Of a stretch of 64,000 bases of DNA, positions 1 to 11,828 are shown one piece after another; positions within the stretch are counted from its first letter, which is position 1; each line of letters begins with the position of its first letter. The notes below the pieces were generated by a model. That model made no database searches. It saw only the letters and a list, made by a program, of their open reading frames with translations, and had not been told where the DNA came from. The stretch lies in contig MU831882.1 of NCBI GenBank assembly GCA_029204225.1, forward strand, positions 1 to 64,000, in the 5' to 3' direction. Position numbers and translations under genes: made by a program. This DNA comes from Diphasiastrum complanatum. Taxonomy: Eukaryota; Streptophyta; Lycopodiopsida; Lycopodiales; Lycopodiaceae.

Positions 1-1290
1 CTAGGAGGGTGAGAATTGTGTGCCCTGCTGCAGCATGAGTGTGAGTGGTTCACTGTCTCTGATATCTGTGAGGTGGGGCATCTTCGTCGTCGTCGTCGTC
101 GTCATCAGACTCGATGTCTTAGCGTGGTCATCTCCTAGAGAAACATGAGGTAATCTGAGCCTGAGAGCTGGGATGTGGCTGATGAGTTGACAAGTACATA
201 TCATGCCATCTCTCGTATCATAAGTGCAACATAGCGAGGGTCCTCATATGCAATGGGCGATCAGAGTGTAGTACGCATGTCCCGGAATAGCAGGGGTATC
301 TCCCTATGATCGCATAATATATAGGGCATCTGAAGATGAAGTGCTCCTCAGACTCCACCTCATTTAAAGAACATGGCATAGTCTCTCCTCCCGTGGGGTG
401 CCCTGGTATATACCTGTCTCAATAGCCAACTGGTGTGAGGATACTCTGAACTGTCCCAAAGTGAAACTAACATCTTTCTGAGATCCTGCAGTCCACCATA
501 GAGCGCATGCACTTTCCCTTCAGGAACGTAAACTTCGAAGAGTGTGTGATAATCCTAAAGTCAGATATCAAGGTAGGACTGGGAAAACCAGTGGTATCCT
601 GCTCCAAGAAGTGAACACGGTAGTAATCAGGCTTAACTCCCAACTGATGTCGCCAAGTACGATCAAGATATGCTTTGTATAAAACCGTCTAATGTACTGG
701 TGTGTTACCGAGGGGAGATCCGTGATAGTGATACCAAATGCCTCCATGAGGAAGTTTGACGCCTGAGAGAACCATGACAACTGGTAGCCTTGAGCTTGAA
801 GATGGTGGGAGGACATGAGTGCAATCTGTCTATATCTCTGCTCTGTATCAGGAAGTGCCTAAGCTCTCTGGATGTACGTGATAAGCTAGAAAGTTACCTC
901 TATTTGGATAGGGGGTTGGCAAACTCAGCAAGGATGATCTCATGTGGAACAGAAGGTTTTGCCCGGATCATGCGAGCTAACATGGTGATCTGCAATCGTA
1001 AAATGCTGGCGCCTGTACACCACCGTATCTCTGCTGCATACAAGGCTGAAGGGGTGACAATGGTGTCAGAAAGTATGCACTTACTTGGGGCGTCTCAAAT
1101 GGACTTACGGAAGCAAAACCTCTCCAACTAAACAAGGGAAGAGTGACCTTTCCCGAGTCTAGAAGTAGCCGCCTGTCTCATACTGAACGTAGGACCAGTG
1201 AAGAGCACACCCAGGTAAGTGTATGAAGGAACCACATCTAGAAGCTGTCCATCAAAGATAAGCTCCTGGCGTTGCATGAAAGCCCGAGAC
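1..1290 (-). mobile_element. LINE (non-LTR retrotransposon) ORF2 3' end, decayed
   Basis: Read on the minus strand in several frames, this stretch resembles the C-terminal part of a plant LINE reverse transcriptase. The motif SYTYLGVLFTG lies near 1190-1262, TIVTPSALYAAEI near 1030-1080, and MIRAKPSVPHEIILAEF near 900-985. A terminal Cys/His motif, EEHFIFRCPIYYAIIG, lies near 300-350. This order (YLG block, 'tP.lLYg.E' block, alpha-helical stretch, then the H-x4-C zinc-like motif) is known from the end of LINE ORF2. The frame is interrupted by stops and shifts between the motifs, so the copy is dead. The upstream RT core is not seen right of 1290, and the left end runs off the window. A (CGT)n tract at about 84-104 sits near its 3' side. 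No poly-A tail or target duplication could be seen. Confidence 0.72.
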
Positions 1291-1294
1291 GTGT

Positions 1295-1295
<1 letters not shown>

Positions 1296-1327
<32 letters not shown>
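1296..1327. repeat. (TC)n microsatellite
   Basis: About 32 bp of uninterrupted TC dinucleotides lie between the LINE relic and the short leader of the plus-strand ORF that begins at 1452. Confidence 0.9.
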
Positions 1328-1329
<2 letters not shown>

Positions 1330-1451
1330 CGTGGATGGCGTGCTAGGTGATGGTGCGCATTGCTGATCCCACCTGTTCCTGACTGCCATCCATGCTACCT
1401 GCTTGATTGCTGCCTGATTGTGGAGCGCTCCACGTCCTTACCTGCTAGACT

Positions 1452-1955
1452 ATGGCTAAGAAAGGGAAGGGGAGCCCACGCTCCCCCTCGACACCCCCGA
1501 CACACCCCCCCCCACGTACCTCTACCTCTGCGGCTCCAGCGTTGGCCTCAACCTCAACGCTGTCACCAGATACTACCTCAGTGTTGCTGCCCACCTCCAC
1601 ACCTGTGCGGTGTTCTGTTTCTACACCTTCCGTTTCTACACCTGCCTCTTCTACGCCAGTGCAAGCTAACGCTGTTCCTAGTGAATACTCGGGTTCCACA
1701 TATTCTTCCGAGCCATCCTTTAATGGCACCATTATACTTTGTCGCCACATTGACGCAATACAAGAACTACGAAGACATGCCTTTCGTATATCCGGACTTG
1801 AAACTACAGTGGCCCAATTACAAGGGAAAATAGGGATGTTGGAAGTGGAAAATGAGCTTCTCAAAGAACAACTGGCAGAAGATGAGCAAGTAGAAAAAGG
1901 ACATTTGGAAGAGGATTCGCTTTTTGCCCTTGCTGGAAAAGTTAAAAACCCTTGA
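1452..1955 (+). CDS. Orphan Ser/Thr/Pro-rich, coiled-coil hypothetical protein
   Basis: This is an open frame of 167 codons that I do not recognise. The N-terminus is basic (MAKKGKGSPRSPS). A Ser/Thr/Pro-rich stretch follows (about residues 8-85), likely disordered. From about residue 100 there is a predicted coiled coil with heptad-like leucines (ISGLETTVAQLQGKIGMLEV and LLKEQLAEDEQ). The frame ends exactly where similarity to the minus-strand copia relic D begins, so the original C-terminus may be lost. It follows a (TC)n tract and a short GC-richer leader. It could be a truncated host gene, an ORF1-like protein of another transposon, or chance. Strong composition bias argues against pure noise. 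No domain was identified. Confidence 0.35.
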   Translation: MAKKGKGSPRSPSTPPTHPPPRTSTSAAPALASTSTLSPDTTSVLLPTSTPVRCSVSTPSVSTPASSTPVQANAVPSEYSGSTYSSEPSFNGTIILCRHIDAIQELRRHAFRISGLETTVAQLQGKIGMLEVENELLKEQLAEDEQVEKGHLEEDSLFALAGKVKNP

Positions 1956-3947
1956 AGAAAAGCTTCTGGTGTATGCCTTCTGGGTGTCTAGATTGTAGAG
2001 CTTGTATGCCTTGTGATTTGTGGAATAGCCAATGAAAATCGATTTTTTGCTTGTGATGCTGCAGTTTGGAGGACTTTGCTTGGTGCTGCTCGGAACCATG
2101 GCAATGTGGAAATAGGAAGACGTGTCCAGCTTCTTTCTTAGATCAGCAGGGATTTGAGCGTAAGCAATACAACCAAACACTCTAATATTTTTGAGTGACA
2201 GTTTTGATCCTGTCCACACCTCATAAGGTGTCTTGCCATTCAAGGCTTTGATGATTGATCGATTTTGTAAATAGGCGGCTGTAGTAACAGCTTCTGCCCA
2301 GAATATTTTTGGAAGAGAGGCATGGGTCAGCATGCCTTTGGCACTTTCGATGAGTGTCCGATATTCCCTTTGGACTGAGGTGAGTAGCTATTTGTGAATT
2401 GTTGATGTATTTTGTTGGCCTTGCAGAACTCCTTAAATTCTGTAAAAGATAAATTTTTCCCCTCCATCTGTGCATAGAGCTTTGATCTTTCTCTGGGTCT
2501 GATTTTTAGCAGACGCCTTGAACTACTTGAAGGACTTGAAAGTATCGGATTTGTTCTTCAGAAAATAAGTGGCAGTATGAAGGTTAGGAAATAGAGAGCT
2601 CCCCCTGTGGAAGCAGTCTATATCGGGCCACAAATGTCGCTGTGTACAAGATCCAGCAAATCTCTAGAAGTATGAACTGGGTCTAGCATGTTTGTTGATT
2701 ATACAACTTTCACATGGAGAATTCGATTGGCTAATTGAAGGCAGATCTTGTACTAAATTCTGATTTGACATCTGATGAATGCTGTTGAAATTGAGATGGC
2801 CTAATCTGAAATGCCAAAGCATATTAGTTGATTCAGAAGTGGAAGTGTGAAGAGCTTGACTATTAGAAGAATAGCAGTGGTTGAGTTTGTAAAGATTGCC
2901 ACTTCTCTTCCCGAAAGCTAGAACTTTCTGGGATTTGTCAAGAATGGTGCAGCCGTTTGTATCGAATTCAACCTTCCGACTTGAATCTGTGATTCTGAGA
3001 GAAGATTTTTGGTTAGATTTGGAGCGTGGAGAACGTTGGATAGCAACTTGACTTCACTCTACCCTGACTGTTCCTTCACCCGAAATTGAATGTGATGAGT
3101 TGTCTCCAAGTTGCACAACTTGAGAGTGGGTGAATGACTTATAATCTTTGAACCAGTCTTGATGGTGAGTCATGTGTTGTGTTGCTCCAAAATCTAGATA
3201 CCAGGAATCGACATTCTGTTGTTCTTCAACCTTGGTCATAAATGCTGCTTCATCTTCCTCTCGTTGCTGTGTCGAGTAACTGGTTGAAGCAAAATTTGCT
3301 TGTTGTTGGAACTGCTTCTTCTTCTCATTGTTGTAATTTAAAGTTCTATAGTCCTTGATTTCGTGGCCAGTCCTCTTATAGTATTTGTAGAATAGTTTCT
3401 GCAATGGTTGGAATGATGAAGAGTTCGAATTTGATCTTGAACCAGAATTCGACCCCGAGCCAAAATTCGATTCAGGCTGCATGTTGCCCTTCTTGTCAGG
3501 ATAAACTGACTTTGTAGATCTCTTGGATCTAAACTTCCGATTTTTGGAATATAGAGCCTAAGGATCCGACCCTGAGCCTGAGGAGGATGTATATTTTCTG
3601 ATCTCCTCTTGTAGTCCTTGATGTTGGGAGTGATCATGGCAAAAGCCTTGCCATCTTTCAATCTCCAGTTGGTTTAAGTTCTGTGCCATCAACGATGTCC
3701 ACAATTCTTTGGCTAGTAGTATGACCTTCATTTAGAATTTCCAGACATGGTAGTTACTCCCATCGAGTTTGTCGATCAGAGAAGAACTAGAAGACGGATC
3801 CATTCTGGGTTGAGTGAGATCGTTGGTAGAAACAACGATTTCGGAATACTATTGGCTGCACGCTTGCTAGAACAACGTCTTGATAGAAATAGGACTGATA
3901 ATCCGCGGTGGTTTTTGCAGATTATTGAACTGCTCGCTTTGATACCA
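1956..3947 (-). mobile_element. Ty1/copia relic D, internal region
   Basis: Minus-strand frames carry recognisable copia parts: a gag segment with a CCHC-type knuckle near 3300-3480, a protease-like block with the 'DFGATQHMTHH' signature near 3170-3220, a pre-integrase segment, and integrase-to-linker sequence (FWAEAVTTAAYLQNR, IFIGYSTNHKAYKLYN) near 1990-2300. The complement of an initiator-Met primer site (ctttgatacca) ends at 3947, directly before an LTR. The copy is a fossil with many breaks. No reverse transcriptase part and no left LTR are recognisable. Its closest relative in the window is relic E at 28150-30215. Confidence 0.85.
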
Positions 3948-4397
3948 TGTCAGAAATCAGTGGGAATGGCATTGGAAGCTTGAGCTAGGGCAGTGTAGGA
4001 TCGGAAGCGTCACAGTTAGCAGCAAAATAATCGAGATGAATGATTCATAAAAATGCACAATAGAACGATACAGTAGTGAGACTGAAATTGCACTCTGATT
4101 AATATCAACAATGAGTACAATGGCTTGAAGTGATAACTTCAGCTTGTTGAGCGTGACATATCAATAATGAGTACAATGGCTTGAAGTGATAACTGCGGCT
4201 TGTTGAGCGTGACAACGCTGGATTAATCTAAAGAAGTTTTCTGATGAAGATTAAAACTAACTTAACTACCTATCCACAGGTGATTGATATATTACAAAGC
4301 ATCTTCTACTTGCTAAATATCTAATAAGCATTAAATGCTATCTGCTAGATTTATTACAATCGCCTTTGAATGTACAAAGCAGGCGGACTGTTAACGT
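3948..4397 (-). repeat. 5' LTR of copia relic D (right boundary approximate)
   Basis: The sequence starts TGTC directly after the primer-site complement and is similar along its length to the LTR of relic E at 29812-30215. It contains a 56 bp tandem duplication (4103-4158 and 4159-4214) that relic E has only once. The right boundary is set by the end of similarity to E. Confidence 0.7.
4103..4214. repeat. 56 bp tandem duplication inside the D LTR
   Basis: Two adjacent copies (4103-4158, 4159-4214) differ at only three or so positions. Each starts tatcaa and ends gcgtgaca. The sister LTR at 29812 has a single copy, so the duplication arose after the two lineages separated. Confidence 0.9.
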
Positions 4398-4894
4398 GGT
4401 GTTGTGGATTGGATTTCTAATCGATAGTATTGAAATTTACACTGTATCGAAAAAATATACAAAGACTCGAGAAATTATACAATGACTCGAAAATTACTAT
4501 GAGTCGAAAAATTACGGTATTCCGAGTCGATCTCGTATCGAGAAATTCTGATTTTGGGTATTGAAAAATTACGGATATTTCGAGTCGATACGATATCGAA
4601 AAATTCTAAAAAATACGAGTCTAGTTTCTGTTATAACAATTCGAGTCATCCTTTTTCTGGTTTTCTTGTATAAGTATATATAGCTTTTAGGATGCTCATT
4701 ATTGAATGGATTTGAGGCTGAACATCAATTCCAACTTTGGCGAGTATCTATATGAATACCAGATGTTTCATATTTGGCGATCTCTGTAATGTCAGGGTTT
4801 TAATATTTTGAAACCATATATATCAATATATTGAAATTTGATACCTTATTGATATTCACCCTTTTGATACCCTATAACCACTGAACACTAGTTT
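4398..4894. repeat. Spacer with degenerate TCGA(A)AAATTA motif array
   Basis: There is no gene. From about 4435 to 4640 a short motif of the form tcga(a/g)aaatt recurs about seven times at uneven spacing, mixed with 'gagtcga'. The remainder (4640-4894) is AT-rich with nothing recognisable. Confidence 0.6.
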
Positions 4895-4969
4895 TGACAA
4901 AGACTCAACTCGATGTTATTATAATTGTTTTGCATTCCTTAAGGATTCTCTTCAATCCTTGACTAATTG

Positions 4970-5071
4970 AGGCCAAACTTGGCATTTTGCATTTATGAGC
5001 TACATACTTGCATGGTACAACAATTGTAGCAAGCCAAGAAATCAATATGATTTGTTTTTCCAATTTTAACA
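4970..5071 (-). repeat. Partial 3' LTR of copia C
   Basis: This stretch matches the end of the right LTR of element C (9415-9516) almost base for base and finishes with the same ttttaaca. It is followed at 5072-5083 by a polypurine-tract complement (ctcctaaaaata). Only about 100 bp of LTR can be recognised here. Confidence 0.85.
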
Positions 5072-8000
5072 CTCCTAAAAATAATCTATATTGATTTGAA
5101 CATGGATCTTGGTATAACTCCAAGATTGGCTCTATGCTTGATGAAGGAACTTTTGCTCAAAGGTTTGGTGAGCATATTAGCAATGCAAGATGGTGTGTCG
5201 ATGTGCTCCAATTTGATTTCCCCTCCAATGAGCTTCTCTCTTACGAAGTGATGTGCAACTTCGATATGCTTGCTCCTTGCATGAAATATCGGGTTGTTGG
5301 CAAGGGCTTGGGCTGAAATGTTGTCACACATGATCATAGGTTGATCCTCTTCCAAGATTATCTTTAGTTCCACTAGTAACCTCTTGATCCAAAGCACTTC
5401 CTTTGTTGTTGTAGTGAGTGCCTTGTACTCAGCTTCACATGATGAGAGTGATACAGTATCTTGCTTTTTGGAAAGCCAAGATATCAAGTTTCCTCCAAGA
5501 TATATGACATAAGCACTTGTAGATTTTCGATATGCTCTATCACTTGCAAAATCTGAGTGAGAATAACCAATAATAGATAGATCTTCACTTTTATACAATA
5601 AACCAAAATCAAAAGTTGAAGATATATATCTAAGCACTCTCTTGGCCATTTTCCAATGATAGATAGTAGGATTTTGCATAGCCTGACTCAACTTATGAAC
5701 ACTAAAGCTTATGTCAGGTCTAGTTATTGTGAGCCAAAATGTCCACGAAGGATCTTTCATCACCTTTGTTAGAATCCTTTACATTTTGGAATATAACATC
5801 CCTACTCTCAATTGTAGTTGAGGTAGAGGGAACATAGATTCTGTAAGCTTTCTTGTTGGATGCATATCCAACCATGATCCCTTTAATAGAATTAGGATCA
5901 TCTCTTTTCCTTGTTTCCAAGGGCATATTAACAAAGCAAGTACAACCAAAAACTCGAAGGTGATTAGGTTTCTTCTGAAACAAGACTTCAAAAGGTGTTT
6001 TTCCAGCAAGAGCATTGTGAGGTAATCTATTGCACAAATAGTTTGCACAATTTATAGCTTCACCCCAATATTCAATAGGCAAAGAAGCTGCTACTCGAAT
6101 TGCTTTAGCACATTCACATAAAGATCTGTTTTTCCTCTCAGCTACTCCATTTTGGGATGGAGAATAGGCACAAGAAAATTCTCTCTTTATTCCTTCACCT
6201 TCACAATAATTATGAAACTTGTTGGAGATATATTCACCTCTTCCATCGCATCTTAAAGCTTTAACTTTGCAAGAAAACTGTTTTTCTACATAAGCTTTGA
6301 AGATAAGGAAGTGATCAAAAACCATAGCCTTTGAAGAAAGTAGATACAACCAAGTGAATCTAGTAAAGTCATCAATAAAGGTGACAAAACATGTTGCACC
6401 ACCAATACTTTTAGAATAGGAAAAATGTACATCTGAATGTATGAGTTCCAATGGATAAGTAGTCTTTATAAAAGACTTCTGATATGGCTTTCTGTGTGAC
6501 TTTGCAATGGCACAAGCCTCACAAGGCTTGAAATCTTTAGAAAGAGACTTTGGAAGACCAATAGCCTTCTCCTTCTTAACCATAGAAGACATAGATGTAA
6601 AGTTAGGATGTCCCAACCTTCTATGCCACAACTCCTCCTTAGATAACAAAGCAACTTCACAAAGGTTTGCATTCTCATAAGAATTCAACTTAAAAATTCC
6701 ACTACATCTAGATCCATCAGCAAGGATCTCAGCTTTTCTCTTGATAAAAAAAGTATTGGAGTTGAACTTTACATCACAACCATTATCAAGCAACTTTGCC
6801 ACACTAATTAAGTTCTTTTTGAGTTTTGGAATGAAAAGAACATTAGAAAGTGCAAGAACTTTTGAAGAAGCAAGTTCCAATGGAATGTTGCCAATTCCTT
6901 CTATTGGGCACTCATGATCATTAGCAGTATAAATAGATCTCTTGAGTCCTTTGAAAGGTAGAATGACTCCTTTGAACAACACATATGTGAAGAGGCTCCA
7001 CTGTCTATGTACCAAGCTCCATCTTTCTTGAAAGGTGATGAAGAAAAACTGGACACCATAAGTGATCCTTCTGCATCACTTGCAACAGAATCTTCTTCAA
7101 TCTCTTTGGAGAGATTAGCTTGCTTGAGTTGGTTTTTCTTCTTGAAGCAATTAGAGGCATAGTGCCCCTTCTTGCCACAGAAGAAACACTTCACTTTCTT
7201 CTTCTTGGTCTTTGAGTTAGAAGGATGAGATGTATCATCCTCTTTACCATCTTTGTCTCGATCTTTGGCTTTGTCTTTGTTGGATGCTTGAGAGAACTAA
7301 TTCTTACTCCTTCCTTTCTGCTTGCCTTTGACAAAGAGGGCTTTGTCACTTCCACCATGCTCGAGTTTGTTCATCCTGGAGAGTTTATAGCTTTGTCTAG
7401 ATTCTTCAGAAATAAAAATTCCTTGGAGAGTTTCTAGATTAGGCAACTCCTCCTTAATGGCAAAAGACTGAACAAGATTATCATAGTCATCTCTCAAGCC
7501 ATTCAGTATGACTTGAACCAGCTCAGCTTGGTTAACAGTAACACCAATATAGGAAAGCTCTCTATGTAAATCTTTAACTCTTAGAACATAGTTTGATGCA
7601 CTCTCCTCACTTCTTTGGAAACTTTGAAAAATCCGATTTCTAAGAGTGAGTATTCGTTGCTTCATAGATGGACTTAAGTGCATCCCAAGCATCTTTGGCT
7701 GTAGTGCAAGATCCTATTTCTCTCAAAATTTCATTAGATACATTCATCTTAATGAAATGTAGAGCCATTCTAGCTCTCTTCCTATACTTAGGAATTTCAG
7801 CCTATGCTTGAGGCTCCTCCTCAACACCAAGCACAATATCCATAACATCTTGGAGTATCAAGATAGACTCCATTCTGAACTTCCAAATTGAGTAATTAGA
7901 AGTGTTTAGTCTTTCACTGGCGTCTAGAAGATATCCTCCCTGAGATGCCATTTTAATGAAGACTTCTTAGTTATTGGACTGAGATATGTTTGAGCTTGTT

Positions 8001-8721
8001 CCAATTAGACTTAAAGTTCCTGCTCTCTTTCACTATAGGTATTTTCAAGGATGTACTACCTTCCTATGTGAAACACTTGCAACTGTATTTGAGATGACTC
8101 TCAAATATTCCACAAAACAAGTTAGCTAGATCAGACACACAAAGTGGATTGAGACACTTTGGCTAGTTTGAATCCTACTTTTGGCACGTGTGAAATGCAT
8201 CAAAAGAAAACACAATTGACTCTCAGAAGGCTCAAAAGGTGTTCATTACTTCAAACTCGGTCTTGATCTTCAGTTTCTTGTGTAGGATGCTCAAAACAAT
8301 GGAATCAGAACAAAGCAAGATTGAATCAAATCAAAATGCTGTCACTCGGATTTTGGACCTGTCCCTATCCTCTTTAAGAGCTTATAACTCTTGCTAGACA
8401 CATCAGATTGATTTGGTTTCAATTTCTATGGAAAGTACAGATCATAAGCTTTCCATTAAGCTATAACACTTGCTATCTTTGGATCTATTAGCAAGGAGAA
8501 CAAAAGGACTGAAAATCTCTGATTTTCACACGTGCGAAATTCCAGAATTCCGTACTACCACTTTTCAGGTCTGAAAATTCAGTTTCAATCCGATTTGTTC
8601 CAAATACACTTTAGAGAAAGGTGAGAAAAAGTGCAAAACTACTTTTTTGCTTGATTTAGCTCTCAGTTTCTTGTACAATCAGAGATGTTAGCATGCAAAG
8701 CTTAATTTGGCTCTGATACCA
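5072..8721 (-). mobile_element. Ty1/copia element C, internal region (broken)
   Basis: On the minus strand this carries, in element order: a 5' leader (about 8000-8708), gag with a UBN2-like segment (about 7300-7975), a zinc knuckle CFFCGKKGHYASNC near 7150-7190, a protease signature WYIDSGASSHMC near 6970-7010, pre-integrase and integrase core (about 5800-6700, including the HRRLGHPNF block), and an RNase H segment (SSCEAEYKAL near 5410-5440, [17 protein letters not shown] near 5220-5280). The complement of the initiator-Met primer site (ggctctgatacca) lies at 8709-8721. The element is a fossil with several breaks. I do not recognise a reverse transcriptase part. Its proteins resemble element B more than element A. 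Confidence 0.92.
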
Positions 8722-9516
8722 TGACAAAATTTCCAGAATTCACACGTGTGGGGAATGTCCACAAGTATGATTGATCTTGATTAAGCTTTGTGATTAGCAC
8801 AGTAACCTGATTTTAGATTGTTTAGCAAGATCTAGTTCAGAAGAAATGGCTTAACCACAATCTAGCATGCTAAGCATCAGATTATGATAGCAATGAATCA
8901 AAGAATGAACAAAAGTACAAGATTTTAGTGTATTAGCATTAGCTTCAACACGAGTTAGAGAGAGAAAGCTAGAGAGATAACAAGCAAAATAGTTTAGATC
9001 CAAAATGGCATGAGGTAGCTACAAAACTTTGGTTCTTCATCATCGATTGTGAGGAGAGCTACACATATTTATGGAGTTTGAGGTAGCTCGAGGTAGAACC
9101 ACATCTATCCATTCCAAAATGACAACTAAAGTGACATCTAGAGTCTATGTGACATTTGTCACTTGCCATGCATGAAATTCTACCAACTTTTTACAAGTGT
9201 ACTAGTTCTAACTAACAAAGTACAAATCATCATGCATGTGTCCATTATACTTTGTGCATGCCTTGCATGTCACTATGGATCACTTACAATTAATGCATGT
9301 GAATTGCCACGAGTTTCTACAAGCATGACTTTGCCAATTCTATGTCTACAAACTATATGCAAGTTGTATTCTTCAAACTAAACATTACATAACCATGTAG
9401 CTTGAGTTCTATATAGGCCAAACTTGGCATTTTGCATTTATGAGCTACATACTTGCATGGTACAACATTTGTAGCAAGCCAAGAAATCAATATGATTTGT
9501 TTTTCCAATTTTAACA
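8722..9516 (-). repeat. 5' LTR of copia C
   Basis: This 795 bp repeat begins TGACAAAAT right after the primer-site complement and ends TTTTAACA, as expected for a minus-strand copia LTR (TGTTAAAA...TTGTCA when reversed). The last 100 bp recur at 4970-5071. A CACACGTGTG palindrome lies at 8741-8750. Confidence 0.88.
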
Positions 9517-9529
9517 ATAAGTCCTTCCC

Positions 9530-11340
9530 AAGTCTTTTCTTAAGGCTAAGTATAGGATTATGAGGAAGATCTTGTTCTTGAAGCTTGGACTCTTATTTTC
9601 CATTGAAGCTAAATGGGACTTGTTTGATATTTAGCAACTAGAAAGGACTTCAATGATGGCAGAAATTATAGAAAAGAAATATGCTACAAGGGAGGATTTG
9701 TTTAGGAAGGTTGATCTTAAGAAAGATAAGTTCTACAATGATTATGAAGGCAATAATTTTGATAAAGCTTAAAGTGAAGTTTTGAGAAGTTTATGGGAAG
9801 TTTTGTTCTTCTCACAAAAGGAAGGGCATGCTTAGGTGGAGTGTTTTCATTTGCAAAACAAGTGAAAGAAAACTCTTTTTCTTTTAAGAAAGTTTGAAAA
9901 TTTGTGTTCCAACACAAGAAGTACTCGATCTTGTAATCGGTTTGATCATCAGGTTTATAGATCCTTCTGTTAATAAAATCTGCTTAGCATCCATAGACAA
10001 ATAAAAAATAATAAGCTTGTTTCTTTTATATAGCATAAGATGGATAAGGGAACACAAGCCAACGTCACTCGACACTGTCTAGTTACGTTTTCAATCTCTA
10101 AGCTCAGAGAACTTTTTATGCAATGTGGTTGATATGAATTGTCACAAAATATCTCATACCGATATGAAGAGGAGGCTCTTTATCAAGCAAAGCTGAAACA
10201 TAAAAGCTCCTCAAAGATGGAAAACGAGATGTCTTGCAGGCTTTACCTCCTCCAGGGGCAAAATCTTTGTTGATATCTACTCAATGATGTACCAAGTTGT
10301 TATCCAGAAGCCAACATATGCCATTAGTGCTTATTAGGCCACAAGTTAAGGAGGTTCCACCTTCAATTCAACAAATGCTGGAAAGATATCCAAACCTAAT
10401 TAAAAAGCCACCAAATCCTTTGCCTTCTACAAGGGAAGTTCAACACATCATAGATCTCATTCCAAGTTGTTCACTGCCTGAAAGGCCTTTTTATATGGGA
10501 GAATGAGGAGGTTGATTAGACAATCGCAAACCTAACTGAGGCATCCTTTCTTCAAACCCTCAACCTCATCATGTTCATCACCTACCTTGCTTGTACCTAA
10601 AAAGGATAGAGGATGAAGATTGTGAATAGACTTCTGAGCGCTCAACAAGATCACTATTGAAAAGGGCTATCCTCTTTTTGTCAAATACTAGGGGGAGGAC
10701 CTTTCCAAAATTTCTTAAAGTTGGATGTCACAAGGTGAAGATTGATACTTTACTTAAGAAAGTGCGTGTTGTGACTAGACAAGGGATGTATGAATCACGT
10801 GTCATGCCATTTGGTTTGTCAAATGCCTCCTCTACATTTGTTGAGACTAATGAATGACATCCTGATAAGTTTGTAGTCATTACTCCACGTGGATGACACT
10901 CTTTTCTACTCTCAAAGTGAGAGATTATCTATTGCATCTAGAGAAACTTTTAAAGTTTTTAGATGAAACATCCTTTACACAGTCAGATGTTAAAATTTGT
11001 ATTCATAGCTCCATTCATATCTTATCTTGATTTTACTATGAGTGAAGATGGTCTAGCTCAAAAGCATGCAGTTATGGAAGCCACCTACCAATCATTTCTA
11101 AGATATAACTATTTTTCTGTCTAAATGACAAGAGAAAAGTGCCTTTTATCATTTGGGAATTTCAACAGCAAGTCTTTTGACAGTTAGGTCTACTACTTTT
11201 AATGCCCCTATTGTGCAACAGCACGATCTTCAAAAGCCTTTTGAAGTACAGACATATGCCAGTTTCACATAGTTATGGCCAAATGCTGGCTCAACTGTAG
11301 TGTGCATGGACATGATTTTGAAGTGGATGAAGAAAGCCTC
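9530..11340 (+). mobile_element. Ty3/gypsy relic (reverse transcriptase region)
   Basis: Plus-strand fragments in different frames match gypsy pol. The pre-RT linker is 'VPPSIQQMLERYPNLI' near 10356-10400. A 'LVPKKDRG' strand lies near 10590-10610, and the RT motif MPFGLSNASSTF near 10804-10840. An RNase-H-proximal 'APIVQQHDLQKPFEVQTYAS' block lies near 11205-11265. Upstream sequence from 9530 has gag/protease-like composition only. It is a fossil with many breaks and no visible LTRs. It lies just upstream of the first visible exon of the ligase gene. Confidence 0.75.
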
Positions 11341-11828
11341 AATTTGAAACCTTTTTCTTCAGCCTTTTTGTAAGTTCTCTTAACCTTTCCATAAGTCTCA
11401 TTTTCATGCTCAGGAAATATTTTTACTTTGAGCTTAGGATTTGATGTATTTGTCTTTTTTATGTAAGGCAGAAATCAGAGATCAGCATGATTTACTTTTC
11501 CAAGTGTTTTGATAACTAGCGTTCAGTCAAAGATTTCAATGTATGCTGTCATACATGATTGAGCATGTGCCTAGTTTCAATCATGGTTATGTGGATATGT
11601 TTGGTATGATTTAAAATGCAAACATGTACCGGCAGTGCATTTCCGCGAACATGTAGCCTACTCTGGGTTCATTTTCATCTAAGGTTAGGCGTTGCTACAG
11701 AGTAAGCATATGAAAATCCATCTGTATTCAATTTCTAGAAACTTACATAAAGTTCCTACTAAGAACTTTTGAGGCAGTAATCATGTATGGCAAAGGCTAA
11801 CATGGTACATATTCATGATCTAATCCAG
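11340..11828 (+). other. Presumed intron sequence upstream of ligase exon
   Basis: No coding feature was seen. The stretch ends in a normal acceptor (aatccag) at 11828. The missing first exon of the ligase gene (about 40 residues, expected to include the Met) should lie here or further left, but I could not find it. Confidence 0.4.

Noticed and set aside
790-1131. 113-codon plus-strand ORF as a gene
   Set aside because: It lies antisense to readable LINE motifs, and its own translation shows no family resemblance.
4895-4969. Start of a full left LTR for copia C at TGACAAAG
   Set aside because: Beyond the first few bases it does not match the right LTR; only 4970-5071 matches.
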